From NCBI RefSeq assembly GCF_000830005.1, contig NZ_CP010407.1, forward strand, positions 3,577,001-3,641,000: a DNA stretch of 64,000 bases, written 5' to 3'. The number at the start of each line of letters is the position of its first letter. Positions within the stretch are counted from its first letter, which is position 1. Source of the stretch: Streptomyces vietnamensis (GTDB taxonomy: Bacteria; Actinomycetota; Actinomycetes; Streptomycetales; Streptomycetaceae). Below, in pieces: positions 6,648-14,795 of this stretch. A model generated the notes under the pieces. The model saw only the letters and a list, made by a program, of their open reading frames with translations, ran no database searches and was not told the DNA's origin. Position numbers and translations under genes: made by a program.

Positions 6648-8149
6648 GGCTCCACGTCCACGAGATCCGCCTCACGGACCACGACATCTGGCGCAGCGCC
6701 CGGGAGGCGATCCCGGTGCAGCCGGGCGTGCTCGTCGAGCTGACGGCGGGCGGCCGTTCCGGCTTCGGCGAGGCCTCGGCCTTCATGACCGACCGCTACA
6801 ACTCCTCGCTCGACGCGCTGCACGCCTCGCTGCGCTCCGTCGCCGGCGTCCTGCGGGAGCTGCCGGCCGACGACCCCGAGGGCGCCTGGTCGGTACTGGC
6901 CCCGCTGCTGGCCGACTCGCCGTTCGCGCTGGCCGCGCTGGACGTGGCCGCGCACGACCTGGCGGCCCGGCTGGCCGACGTACCGCTGTGGCGGCGGCTG
7001 GGCGCCGACGAGCCCGGGGAACTGCACTCCAGCTACAGCATCGGTCTTGACGAGCCCGATGTGATGGTGCGCAAGCTCCTTGACCGACCGGGCTGGCCCG
7101 CGTACAAGGTCAAGCTGGCCGCCCCCGGTGACCTGCACATCCTGAAGGCGCTGCGCGAACACACCGACGCACCGTTCTTCGTCGACGGGAACTGCGGCTG
7201 GGAGCCCGCCGCGACGGCCGCCGCGCTCGGCGCGATGGCCGAACTCGGCGTGACGCTCCTTGAGCAGCCCTTCCCCCGCGAGTCGTGGGCGGCGGCCAAG
7301 GCGCTCAAGGAGACGTCCCCGATCCCGGTCTACGCCGACGAGAGCATCACCGGGCCGCACGACCTCGACGCCTGCGCCCAGGCGTTCCACGGCGTGAACC
7401 TCAAGTTGATGAAGGCCGGGGGTGTCACGCCGGCCCTGCGGATGCTACGCGCGGCACGGGCCGCCGGCCTCGGCACCATGCTCGGCTGCATGCCCGAGTC
7501 CAGCGCGGGCGTCTCCGCGACGGCCCACCTGGGCCCGTTCGTCGACCACCTCGACGCCGACAGCATCGCGCTCCTGGCTGTGGACACCGGCACCGGCGTC
7601 CTGCTGGACGACACGGGCCGCATCACGCTGCCTCCGGCGGCCGGCACGGGCTTCGTGCCCGAGTACCGGGGACCGGCCTTCACCGTGCGTCCCGCGGCGG
7701 CCGGCCAGGCCGGATGGGACGGCGACGAGCTGTCCGTACACCGCGACGGCACGGCGCTGGCCTCGGTACGGATCCGGCGTCGGCCGGTGCCCGACCGGGC
7801 CCCGGCGGACACGGTCCGGCAGCTCGACGTGCTGCCCGCGCCGTCCGCGGACCCGGCGACCGCCGAGGAACTGGCGGCGCTCGTCCGCGGAGCGGTGACG
7901 CGCGCGGTCGCCGACGGGGCGGACACCGTCTGGCTCCGGACCGGACACGACGGCACCCGGGAAGCCTGCCTCGCGACCGGCTTCCACGCCCTGCCGGGTG
8001 GCGCCGGACATGACGGCGGCAGCGCTTACGACGGCGACGGCCCCGACGGCGGCAGCGATCTCGACGGCGACCGGCCCGGCGACGGCACCCTCCCGGACGG
8101 CCACGGCCCGTCCTCCCTCATGCTCTGGAAGGCGAACCGACCCGCATGA
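6644..8149 (+). CDS. Enolase-superfamily (dipeptide epimerase-like) protein with C-terminal GNAT-like extension
   Basis: 501 residues. Residues 1-345 form a muconate-lactonising/Ala-Glu-epimerase-type barrel: YKVK (K155, K157), metal ligands D181 (FVDGN), E207 (LLEQPF) and D232 (YADES), and the opposing lysine in NLKLMKAGG (K254). It would racemise or epimerise an amino acid or peptide alpha-carbon. Beyond the barrel are about 150 extra residues whose end (LATGFHALPG, then SSLMLWKA) resembles the last part of a GNAT fold, interrupted by a Gly/Asp-rich stretch near 8011-8110. Such a fusion is unusual for the family. The GTG overlaps the previous stop and its own stop overlaps the next ATG (ATGA), indicating translational coupling. 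Confidence 0.82.
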   Translation: MRLHVHEIRLTDHDIWRSAREAIPVQPGVLVELTAGGRSGFGEASAFMTDRYNSSLDALHASLRSVAGVLRELPADDPEGAWSVLAPLLADSPFALAALDVAAHDLAARLADVPLWRRLGADEPGELHSSYSIGLDEPDVMVRKLLDRPGWPAYKVKLAAPGDLHILKALREHTDAPFFVDGNCGWEPAATAAALGAMAELGVTLLEQPFPRESWAAAKALKETSPIPVYADESITGPHDLDACAQAFHGVNLKLMKAGGVTPALRMLRAARAAGLGTMLGCMPESSAGVSATAHLGPFVDHLDADSIALLAVDTGTGVLLDDTGRITLPPAAGTGFVPEYRGPAFTVRPAAAGQAGWDGDELSVHRDGTALASVRIRRRPVPDRAPADTVRQLDVLPAPSADPATAEELAALVRGAVTRAVADGADTVWLRTGHDGTREACLATGFHALPGGAGHDGGSAYDGDGPDGGSDLDGDRPGDGTLPDGHGPSSLMLWKANRPA

Positions 8150-9264
8150 CCCACGTGCACGACGTGCAGCACCCCACGGCCGCCGGGGAATCCGCCGGCA
8201 GCGCGGCCCCGGCCGCGCCCCTGCTCCCGGCCGCCACGGCCGTGGCCCTGGCCGAGACGGCCCTGACCGGCGCCGGCCTGTCCGCCGAGGACGCCGGGGA
8301 GGTGGCGCGGGCCCTGACCGAGACGTCACTGCGCGGCATCGACACCCATGGCCTGCGGCTGCTGCCGCAGTACCTCGACGAGTTGGCCGACAAGATCGCC
8401 ACCGCCCGTCCGGAGATCCGTACCGTCCGGGACAGCGGCGCGGCCGTGATGCTCGACGCCGACGGGGCGCTGGGCGTGGTGGCCGGCCTGGCCGCCGCCC
8501 GGATCGCAGCCGAGCGGGCCCGCAGCCACGGCGTGGCCGCGGTCGGCGTCCGCAACTCCAACCACTTCGGCGCGGCCTCCGTCTACAGCCGGTACCTGGC
8601 CCAGGAGGGCCTGGTCGGCATCGTCACCACCTCCGCCGCCTCGCGGGTCGCCCCCTTCTCCGGGACCGAACCGCTGTACGGCACCAACCCGTTGAGCTTC
8701 GCCGCCGCCGTCGAGGGCGACGAGTTCGCCCTCGACATGGCGACGAGCCAGGTCTGCTTCGGCGAGATCAAGGAGCGCCGCAAGCAAGGCCGGGCACTGG
8801 ACCCCGGCTGGGCGACCGACGCCGAGGGCCGCCCGGCCACCGACCCCGAGCAGGCGTACGCGCTCTCGCCGCTGGGCGGCTACAAGGGGCAGGGCCTGGC
8901 CATGGTGGCCACCCTGCTCGGCGCGGTGCTGACCGGTTCGCCGGCCGACTGGGAACTGGAGCACATCGGCGCGTCCACCCCCGGCCGCAGCCGCGGCATC
9001 GGCCACCTGATCGTCTGCCTGGACCCGGCCGCCTTCACCGGCCGGCAGGACTTCGAGGCGGGGCTCGCCGGCATGCTCGACACCACCCGCGGCACCCGGC
9101 CCGGCGCCGATGCCGAGCAGCCCGTCCAGGTGCCCGGCGACCCGCAGCGGCGGATCGCCGCCCAGCGCACGGAGCTGGGCATTCCGCTGGATCCGCACAC
9201 CGCTTCGGCCTTCGCGGCGCTCGCCGCGGAGCAGGGCGTGGCCTGGCCGGAGGTGTCGGCATGA
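8146..9264 (+). CDS. Ldh2/malate-lactate-type NAD(P)H dehydrogenase
   Basis: 372 residues of the type-2 malate/L-lactate dehydrogenase family, which also includes ketimine (delta1-piperideine-2-carboxylate) reductases. Family marks: RGIDTHGLRLLPQY (catalytic His), GVRNSNHFGAASVY, SRVAPFSGTEPLYGTNP, and LGGYKGQGLAMV. The first 35 residues are an Ala/Pro-rich extension. In this operon it may reduce a 2-oxo or cyclic imino acid; which one cannot be decided. It is coupled to both neighbours by ATGA overlaps at 8146 and 9261. Confidence 0.87.
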   Translation: MTHVHDVQHPTAAGESAGSAAPAAPLLPAATAVALAETALTGAGLSAEDAGEVARALTETSLRGIDTHGLRLLPQYLDELADKIATARPEIRTVRDSGAAVMLDADGALGVVAGLAAARIAAERARSHGVAAVGVRNSNHFGAASVYSRYLAQEGLVGIVTTSAASRVAPFSGTEPLYGTNPLSFAAAVEGDEFALDMATSQVCFGEIKERRKQGRALDPGWATDAEGRPATDPEQAYALSPLGGYKGQGLAMVATLLGAVLTGSPADWELEHIGASTPGRSRGIGHLIVCLDPAAFTGRQDFEAGLAGMLDTTRGTRPGADAEQPVQVPGDPQRRIAAQRTELGIPLDPHTASAFAALAAEQGVAWPEVSA

Positions 9265-10499
9265 TCCTCGTCCTGCTCAGCCCGCGCAACGCGGGCCTGC
9301 CGTTCGCCGAGTGGCTGCGCGAGAAGTCGGGCCGACTGCTCGCCGTCACCGCGGAGGGCGTGGACCCCGGGCCCGGCTTCGCCGAGGTCGAACGGGTCCC
9401 GGACTACACCGACGACGCCGCCGTCCTCGACGCCGCCCGGCGGATGGCCGGCCGGCACGCCGTCACGCGCGTACTGGCCCTGGCCGAGGCGGACGTGGAG
9501 CGGGCCGCGGCGCTGCGCGCCGGACTCGGTCTGCCCGGCCAGCTCCCCGAAAGCGCCCGCGCGTACCGCGACAAGGTGCTGATGAAGGAGCTCGCGGCAG
9601 AGGGCGGGGTGGCGGTGCCGCCGTTCGCGGCGGTCGCCTCCGCGGCCGACGTCGAGGCGTTCATGGCCGCCCACCCGGGCCCGGTCGTGGTCAAGCCGCG
9701 CGGCGGATCCGGTTCCACCGGCGTCGCGGTGCTGCACGACCCGGCGCGGATCCCGGAGCTGGCCGACCGGTTGACCGCCGGGGACCACGAGGTCGAGGGG
9801 TACGTCACCGGTCGCATGTGTCATGTGGACGCGCTGCACGTCGGCGGGGAGCCGGTGGTGTGCGTGCCGTCCGTCTACACCGACGGCGGCTGCCTGTCGC
9901 ACTGGACCGACTCCGGCAACGGCAGCTGGACGCTGCCCGCCGACGACCCGCTGTACGAGCGGCTGGTCGCGGAGACCTGGAAGCTGGTCGGTGCGCTGCC
10001 CGCCGCCCCCGCGCTCTTCGTGCACGCCGAGTTCTTCGTGACGGACGCCGGCGGGATCGTGCTCTGTGAGATCGCCGGCCGGGTGGGCGGCACCCCGATC
10101 CCGGCCATGCTGGAGGCCCTGCTCGGTCTTGACCCGCGGCACCTGTGGGCCAGGATCGAGTGCGGGCTGCCGGTGGACCTGGACGCCGTGCGCGCGCACG
10201 CCGCCGCCGCGCCGCTGGTGGCCAACTTCGGCCTGCCGCCGCGCGACGGTCGCATCGTCCGGCTGCCCGCCGAGGCGCCGGACGGGACACGGGAGTTCAC
10301 CGTCCTCGCCCGACTCGGCGAGGACTGGGGCGGCGCCCGGTACGCGGGCCGCAAGTCCGGCGACTTCATCGCGACCTGGCTGGTCGAGGCGCAGGACGCC
10401 GGGGAACTGCTCGCCCTCCTCGACAAGACGGGCGCGGCGGCGGAAGCGGCGTTCGGCTGGGAACCGGCGGGCGCCGAGCCCGAGGGGGCGTCCCGGTGA
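9261..10499 (+). CDS. ATP-grasp ligase (first of two)
   Basis: 412 residues. An N-terminal pre-ATP-grasp domain (MILVLLSPRN) is followed by the ATP-grasp core: K in YRDKVLMKELA, the glycine-rich phosphate loop VVVKPRGGSGSTGVAVL, and the Mg-binding end in FVHAEFFV and LCEIAGRVGGTP. Family members join a carboxylate, as an acyl phosphate, to an amine, as in dipeptide antibiotic pathways (BacD, DdaF). It is one of two ligases here, dissimilar from the second, so two peptide or amide bonds could be made. It overlaps both neighbours by 4 bp. Confidence 0.87.
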   Translation: MILVLLSPRNAGLPFAEWLREKSGRLLAVTAEGVDPGPGFAEVERVPDYTDDAAVLDAARRMAGRHAVTRVLALAEADVERAAALRAGLGLPGQLPESARAYRDKVLMKELAAEGGVAVPPFAAVASAADVEAFMAAHPGPVVVKPRGGSGSTGVAVLHDPARIPELADRLTAGDHEVEGYVTGRMCHVDALHVGGEPVVCVPSVYTDGGCLSHWTDSGNGSWTLPADDPLYERLVAETWKLVGALPAAPALFVHAEFFVTDAGGIVLCEIAGRVGGTPIPAMLEALLGLDPRHLWARIECGLPVDLDAVRAHAAAAPLVANFGLPPRDGRIVRLPAEAPDGTREFTVLARLGEDWGGARYAGRKSGDFIATWLVEAQDAGELLALLDKTGAAAEAAFGWEPAGAEPEGASR

Positions 10500-11710
10500 G
10501 CGACCTGACCGCGGAGGTCCTGCACCCTGACCAGCGGCCCACCGCCGCCGCGTTCCCGGCCCTCGCCGCGCCCGCGGTGTTCTGGGAGGACGACCGCTGG
10601 TGGCGCTTCACCGAGCGCACCGACCTGCACGAGGTCCGCTACCTCGCCGTACGCGAGTCCGGCGAGCTGGTGGCCCTCGCCCCCCTGCTCGTCACCCGCG
10701 ACGGCGGCGGGCTGCTCTTCTACGACACCCCGAAGATGACCGGCGAGCTCAACGCCTTCGGCGCCCCGGAGCTGCTGGCCCCGGCCGAGCGGGCACGCTG
10801 GGACGAGCTGGGCGGCAGCCTGGCCGAGGCCCGCCGCGGCCAGTACCCCTCCGTGGCACTGGCCGTGTTCGGCTCGCACCACGGCATCGTGCACGCCACC
10901 GGCCGCGACACGGCCGGCCGGGCGCGGGTCCTCGCCGAGCTGCCGCGCCTCCTGGACGAGGCCGCGGCCGAACTCGGCTGCCGCAGCAGCTCCCTGCTGT
11001 ACGCCACCGACGAGCAGGCCGCTGTTCTCGGCCCGGCGGCGGAGGCCCGCGGCCACGTCCCGGCCGTGCTCGGCGCCGAGTCCGTCCTGCGGCTCGACGC
11101 GCCGGACTGGGACGCGTACCTGGCGGGCCTGGCCAGCCGCAAGCGCAGGCGTGCCCACCGGGAGCTGGGCGAGTACGCGGAGGCCGGCTTCCGCACCGTG
11201 GTCCGTGAGGGACCGGAGGCGCTCTCGGACTCGGTCGTCGACCTCCAGGTCGCCCTGCGCGCCAAGTACGGGCTGCCCGGCGGACGGCCCCGCGTCCAGC
11301 GGGACTTCGACGCCATCCGCGAGACGGTCGGCGACAGCTGCCTCGTGCTGAGCGCCGAACGCGACGGCGAGACCCTCGGCTTCGTCCTGTACCTGCGGGC
11401 CGGCCGGGCCCTGTACGGGCGGACGGCGGGCTTCGACGACGACCGGGCCAGGGGCGTCTACTTCGCCCTCACCTACCACGAGACGATCCGCTGGGCACTG
11501 GCCCACGACGTGCGCGAGATCTGGTACGGCCTCGCCGCTTACGACGCGAAGAAGCTGCGCGGCTGCGACCTCGAAGCGCGGCACGGCTGGTTCCGCTTCA
11601 CCGGCGAGGGCCGCGCGGAGCTCGACGAGACCGTACGCCTGCAAGGGGCGAGCGAGCGCGACCGGCTGCTCGGCCTCGGGCAGGACAGCACCACCTCACA
11701 AGGAGACTGA
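10496..11710 (+). CDS. FemAB/GNAT-type (BioF2-like) transferase
   Basis: 404 residues with two weak acyltransferase-like halves. The second half shows LASRKRRRAHRELG, then DGETLGFVLYL, RGVYFALTYHETIRWAL and IWYGLAAYDAKKLRGCDLE, the layout of the FemAB-like or peptidoglycan-modification GNAT proteins. Relatives transfer an aminoacyl group from tRNA, or an acyl group from CoA, to an amine. In this operon it may add an amino acid or cap an amine. The GTG overlaps the ATP-grasp stop (GTGA). The exact donor is unknown. Confidence 0.7.
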   Translation: MSDLTAEVLHPDQRPTAAAFPALAAPAVFWEDDRWWRFTERTDLHEVRYLAVRESGELVALAPLLVTRDGGGLLFYDTPKMTGELNAFGAPELLAPAERARWDELGGSLAEARRGQYPSVALAVFGSHHGIVHATGRDTAGRARVLAELPRLLDEAAAELGCRSSSLLYATDEQAAVLGPAAEARGHVPAVLGAESVLRLDAPDWDAYLAGLASRKRRRAHRELGEYAEAGFRTVVREGPEALSDSVVDLQVALRAKYGLPGGRPRVQRDFDAIRETVGDSCLVLSAERDGETLGFVLYLRAGRALYGRTAGFDDDRARGVYFALTYHETIRWALAHDVREIWYGLAAYDAKKLRGCDLEARHGWFRFTGEGRAELDETVRLQGASERDRLLGLGQDSTTSQGD

Positions 11711-11716
11711 GCAGAC

Positions 11717-12637
11717 ATGCCACTGACCCCGACCCCCTTCATCTGGATGGACGGCGAGCTGGTCCCCTGGGACGACGCGAAGGTGCATGTGCTCACGCCG
11801 AGCCTGCACTACGGCTGGGGCGTCTACGAGGGCATCCGCGCCTACGCCACGGACTCGGGCCCGGCCGTGTTCCGGCTGCGCGAGCACATCGCGCGGCTGC
11901 GCGACTCGGCGCGCGTGTACCTGATGGAACTGCCCTGGACCGACGAAGAGCTGGTCTCCGCGGTGCTCGAACTGGTCCGGATCAACGGCCACGAATCCTG
12001 CTACATCCGCCCCATCGCCTACCTGGGTTACGGCGAGATGGGCGTCGCGCCGCAGCTGGACGCGGTGAAGATGTCGATCGCGGTGTGGCCCTGGGGCTCG
12101 TACCTCGGCGACAAGGCCGAGGCGGAGGGCTGCCGGCTGATCGTCAGCAACTGGCAGCGCAACTCCCACCAGACGGTGCCGCCGCTCGCCAAGGCCACCG
12201 GCGCCTACGTCAACAGCGCGCTCGCCAAGGTGGGCGCGCTGCGTGCCGGATACGACGACGCGCTGATGCTGACCGCGACCGGACACGTCGCGGAGGCCTC
12301 GGCCGCCAACCTGTTCCTGGTGCGCGACGGCGCCCTGGTCACGCCGCCGGTCAGCGACGGGGTCCTGCCGGGCATCACCCGTGACAGCGTCATCACCATG
12401 GCCCGCGACCTGGGCCTGCAGGTGACGGAGCGGAGCATCCCGCGCAGCGAGGTCTACATCGCGGACGAGGCGTTCCTGACCGGGACCGCCGCCGAGATCG
12501 TGCCGGTCGCCTCGGTGGACGAGCGCCCGCTGGGTGCGGGCGGCGTCGGCCCGGTGACCAAGCAGCTGCGCGACCTCTTCCGTGACGTGGTCGGTGGCCG
12601 GCACGACGGGTACGCGCGCTGGCTGGAGCGGGCGTGA
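11717..12637 (+). CDS. Class IV (branched-chain type) aminotransferase
   Basis: 306 residues. A PLP fold-type IV aminotransferase: LHYGWGVYEGIRAY near residue 35, the probable PLP lysine in PPLAKATGAY, MLTATGHVAEASAANLFLVR and DGVLPGITRDSV. The family makes or degrades branched-chain amino acids, D-amino acids or aminodeoxychorismate; EGIRAY and AEASAANLF fit the IlvE side. A strong AGGAGA lies just upstream of the ATG. In the operon it probably installs or removes the alpha-amino group of the building block. A housekeeping ilvE would be expected elsewhere. Confidence 0.85.
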   Translation: MPLTPTPFIWMDGELVPWDDAKVHVLTPSLHYGWGVYEGIRAYATDSGPAVFRLREHIARLRDSARVYLMELPWTDEELVSAVLELVRINGHESCYIRPIAYLGYGEMGVAPQLDAVKMSIAVWPWGSYLGDKAEAEGCRLIVSNWQRNSHQTVPPLAKATGAYVNSALAKVGALRAGYDDALMLTATGHVAEASAANLFLVRDGALVTPPVSDGVLPGITRDSVITMARDLGLQVTERSIPRSEVYIADEAFLTGTAAEIVPVASVDERPLGAGGVGPVTKQLRDLFRDVVGGRHDGYARWLERA

Positions 12638-13458
12638 GCGCGGTGGAGGCGACCGTGGAAGCGGGTGCGGCCGCCGCGGCCGCCGCGCTGGAGAACGCCA
12701 CGCGGCGGCTGCGGACGGTACTGGACGCACCGGAGGCGGGCGAGGCCGGTCCGGCCGGTGCCTCTGCCTGGCGGGCCTCGCTGGACGAGGAGCTGTGCGA
12801 CCGGCTGATCGACCTGGCGGCCGCCCGGGCCTGGGCCGCGCATCAGGCGGCCCCGGCCGGCGGGCAGGACCCGGCTCCGGCGGCCGACGTACTGCGCGGG
12901 TGCGCGCTGTGGGCCGTGGAGACGGACACCGCACGCGTCCTGGCCATGACCGGAACGGGCCGGTCCGCGACGGACGCCGACGCGCCGGACGGCACCGCAC
13001 GTGCCGCCGTGGCGGCGCACGGCCAGGTGGCGGCCCTGGTCACCGCGCTGGCCGCGGCCGAGGTGTACGACGGGGTGCGCGATCGGCTGCGTACCGCGCT
13101 GGGCCCGTGCCCGGCCGGCCGGGCGGCCGCCGCCTGGGAGATCGCCGAGTCGGCGCTGTCGGGCCTGGGCACCACGCGGGACGAGTGGGTCGGGGCCGAC
13201 CCGGCGCACACCGCCGCCGGCGGCTGGGTGCTGGTGGACCGCATCGGCCGGCTTGCGCTGGCCGTGGCTCTGCTGTCGGCCGCCCCGGCGTACCTGGACG
13301 AACAGGCCGAGGCCTGCGTCAACGCGGCCCGCCGGTACACCTGGAACCACCTGCGCCAGCCGGCCCCGGAGGCCGCCACAGCCGTCCACGTACGGCGTAC
13401 CGCCGAACTGGTCGACTGGATCGCCGGATCCGCGTCCGCGGAACGGAGCGGCGTATGA
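12634..13458 (+). CDS. Unrecognised alanine-rich helical protein of the biosynthetic operon
   Basis: 274 residues, GTG start overlapping the aminotransferase stop and ATGA overlap with the exporter, so it is clearly an operon gene. I do not recognise a catalytic motif. The sequence is all-helical in appearance and Ala/Arg-rich, with segments such as RLIDLAAARAWAAHQ, VRDRLRTALGPCPAGRAAAAWEIAESALSG and RIGRLALAVALLSAAPAYLDEQAEA, which distantly recall the helical C-terminal domain of acyl-CoA dehydrogenases. There is no signal peptide or membrane span. It could be a partner or scaffold of a neighbouring enzyme. Confidence 0.7.
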   Translation: MSAVEATVEAGAAAAAAALENATRRLRTVLDAPEAGEAGPAGASAWRASLDEELCDRLIDLAAARAWAAHQAAPAGGQDPAPAADVLRGCALWAVETDTARVLAMTGTGRSATDADAPDGTARAAVAAHGQVAALVTALAAAEVYDGVRDRLRTALGPCPAGRAAAAWEIAESALSGLGTTRDEWVGADPAHTAAGGWVLVDRIGRLALAVALLSAAPAYLDEQAEACVNAARRYTWNHLRQPAPEAATAVHVRRTAELVDWIAGSASAERSGV

Positions 13459-14795
13459 GCGGGCAGCCGAGCGGCACGAAGGAGGAGGAGCAGCGCGCGG
13501 CCGGCCGGATCGCCGGCGCGCTGCTCGCCATCCTGCCCAAGACACCCGCGGGACGCCGGCTTGCGGCCGGCGCCGCGGTCGACTCGGTCGGCTCGGGCAT
13601 GTTCCTGGCCGCCTCCACCCTGTACTTCGTCACGGTCGTCGGCCTGCCCGCCGCCCGGGTCGGCCTGGTGCTGTCCGTCGCCGCGGTGGCCGGGCTGCTC
13701 AGCCCCGTGCCGCTCGGCCGGCTGGCCGACCGAGTGGGTCCGGTACGGGTGTACGTCGCCCTGCTGACGCTGCGCGGCCTCGGCTACGCCGGATTCGCAC
13801 TGATCGACGACTTCTGGCCGTACGCCGTGCTCACCTGCGTACTCACCGCTCTGGACCGTGGCTGCTCGCCCCTCCAGCAGGTGGTGGTGGGCATCGTCGA
13901 GGGCGGGCAGAACCAGACCCGGACGATGGCCTCCATCCGCTCGGTGCGCAACATCGGCCTGACCGCGGGCTTCCTGCTCGCGGGCGCGGTCCTCGCGATC
14001 CAGGAACGGGCGGCGTTCGTCGCGCTGTTCCTGGCGAACGCCGCGACCTTCTGGGTGATCGCCGCCGTGGTGGAGCAACTGCGCCGCCGGGCCGCGGCCG
14101 TGCCTCCGCCGGCCCCCGCACCGCAGGCGGATGCCGCCGAGCCTCAGCCCACAGCGGTCCGCAGCCCCTTCCGGGACCTGCGGTTCATGCTCTTCACCGT
14201 CTCCAACGGCGTGCTGTCACTGCACGACTCGGTGCTCTTCGTGCTCCTGCCGCTGTGGCTGACCACAGCCACCGACGCACCGTCCTCGGCGGTCTCGGTG
14301 CTGCTCGCGGTCAACACCGTGCTGACCGTGCTGCTCCAGGTGTACGTGGCCCGGTTCGCCGAGACCACCGCGGGCGCCCTGAGACTCGTACCCGTCGCCC
14401 TCGTCCCGCTGCTGGTCTCGTGCGCGGCGTTCGCCGGCGCCGAGCACGTCCCGGTGTGGCCCGCCGCGGCCTGTGCGGTACTCGCCGTGGTGCTGCTGAC
14501 GGTGGGCGAGAACCTGCACTCGGTCGCCGTGTGGAACCTGTCGTACGAGCTGTCGCCCGCGCCGGCCCGGTCCCGCTACCTGGCCGCCTTCAGCCTGGGG
14601 ATGACCGGCCAGCAGATCGTCGGCCCGGTCCTGATGACGGGCGTGCTGCTGCCGCTGGGCACGGCGGGCTGGGCCGTGCTCGCCGCGGTGTTCGCGCTGG
14701 CCGCCGTGGTGGTACGGGCCACCGGCGCGCCCCGCGCGACGCCCGCCCCGGCGCTCTCTTCCCCTTCCAGTTCTCCCAGCGAGGTGACCCCATGA
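13455..14795 (+). CDS. MFS exporter of the biosynthetic operon
   Basis: 446 residues with about 11-12 hydrophobic spans in two bundles, separated near residue 215-235 by a Pro/Ala-rich cytosolic loop. The MFS motif A between helices 2 and 3 is GRLADRVGPVRVY. The C-terminus ends in a Ser-rich tail. Its place in the middle of the coupled operon argues for export of, or self-protection against, the product. It overlaps the gene before and after by 4 bp each. Substrate unknown. Confidence 0.87.
   Translation: MSGQPSGTKEEEQRAAGRIAGALLAILPKTPAGRRLAAGAAVDSVGSGMFLAASTLYFVTVVGLPAARVGLVLSVAAVAGLLSPVPLGRLADRVGPVRVYVALLTLRGLGYAGFALIDDFWPYAVLTCVLTALDRGCSPLQQVVVGIVEGGQNQTRTMASIRSVRNIGLTAGFLLAGAVLAIQERAAFVALFLANAATFWVIAAVVEQLRRRAAAVPPPAPAPQADAAEPQPTAVRSPFRDLRFMLFTVSNGVLSLHDSVLFVLLPLWLTTATDAPSSAVSVLLAVNTVLTVLLQVYVARFAETTAGALRLVPVALVPLLVSCAAFAGAEHVPVWPAAACAVLAVVLLTVGENLHSVAVWNLSYELSPAPARSRYLAAFSLGMTGQQIVGPVLMTGVLLPLGTAGWAVLAAVFALAAVVVRATGAPRATPAPALSSPSSSPSEVTP

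Noticed and set aside
13001..14791. 1022-residue open frame spanning the exporter region
   Set aside because: Only the part from 14792 (ATP-grasp ligase) is real; the upstream part is Arg/Pro-rich shadow of the helical protein and exporter genes.
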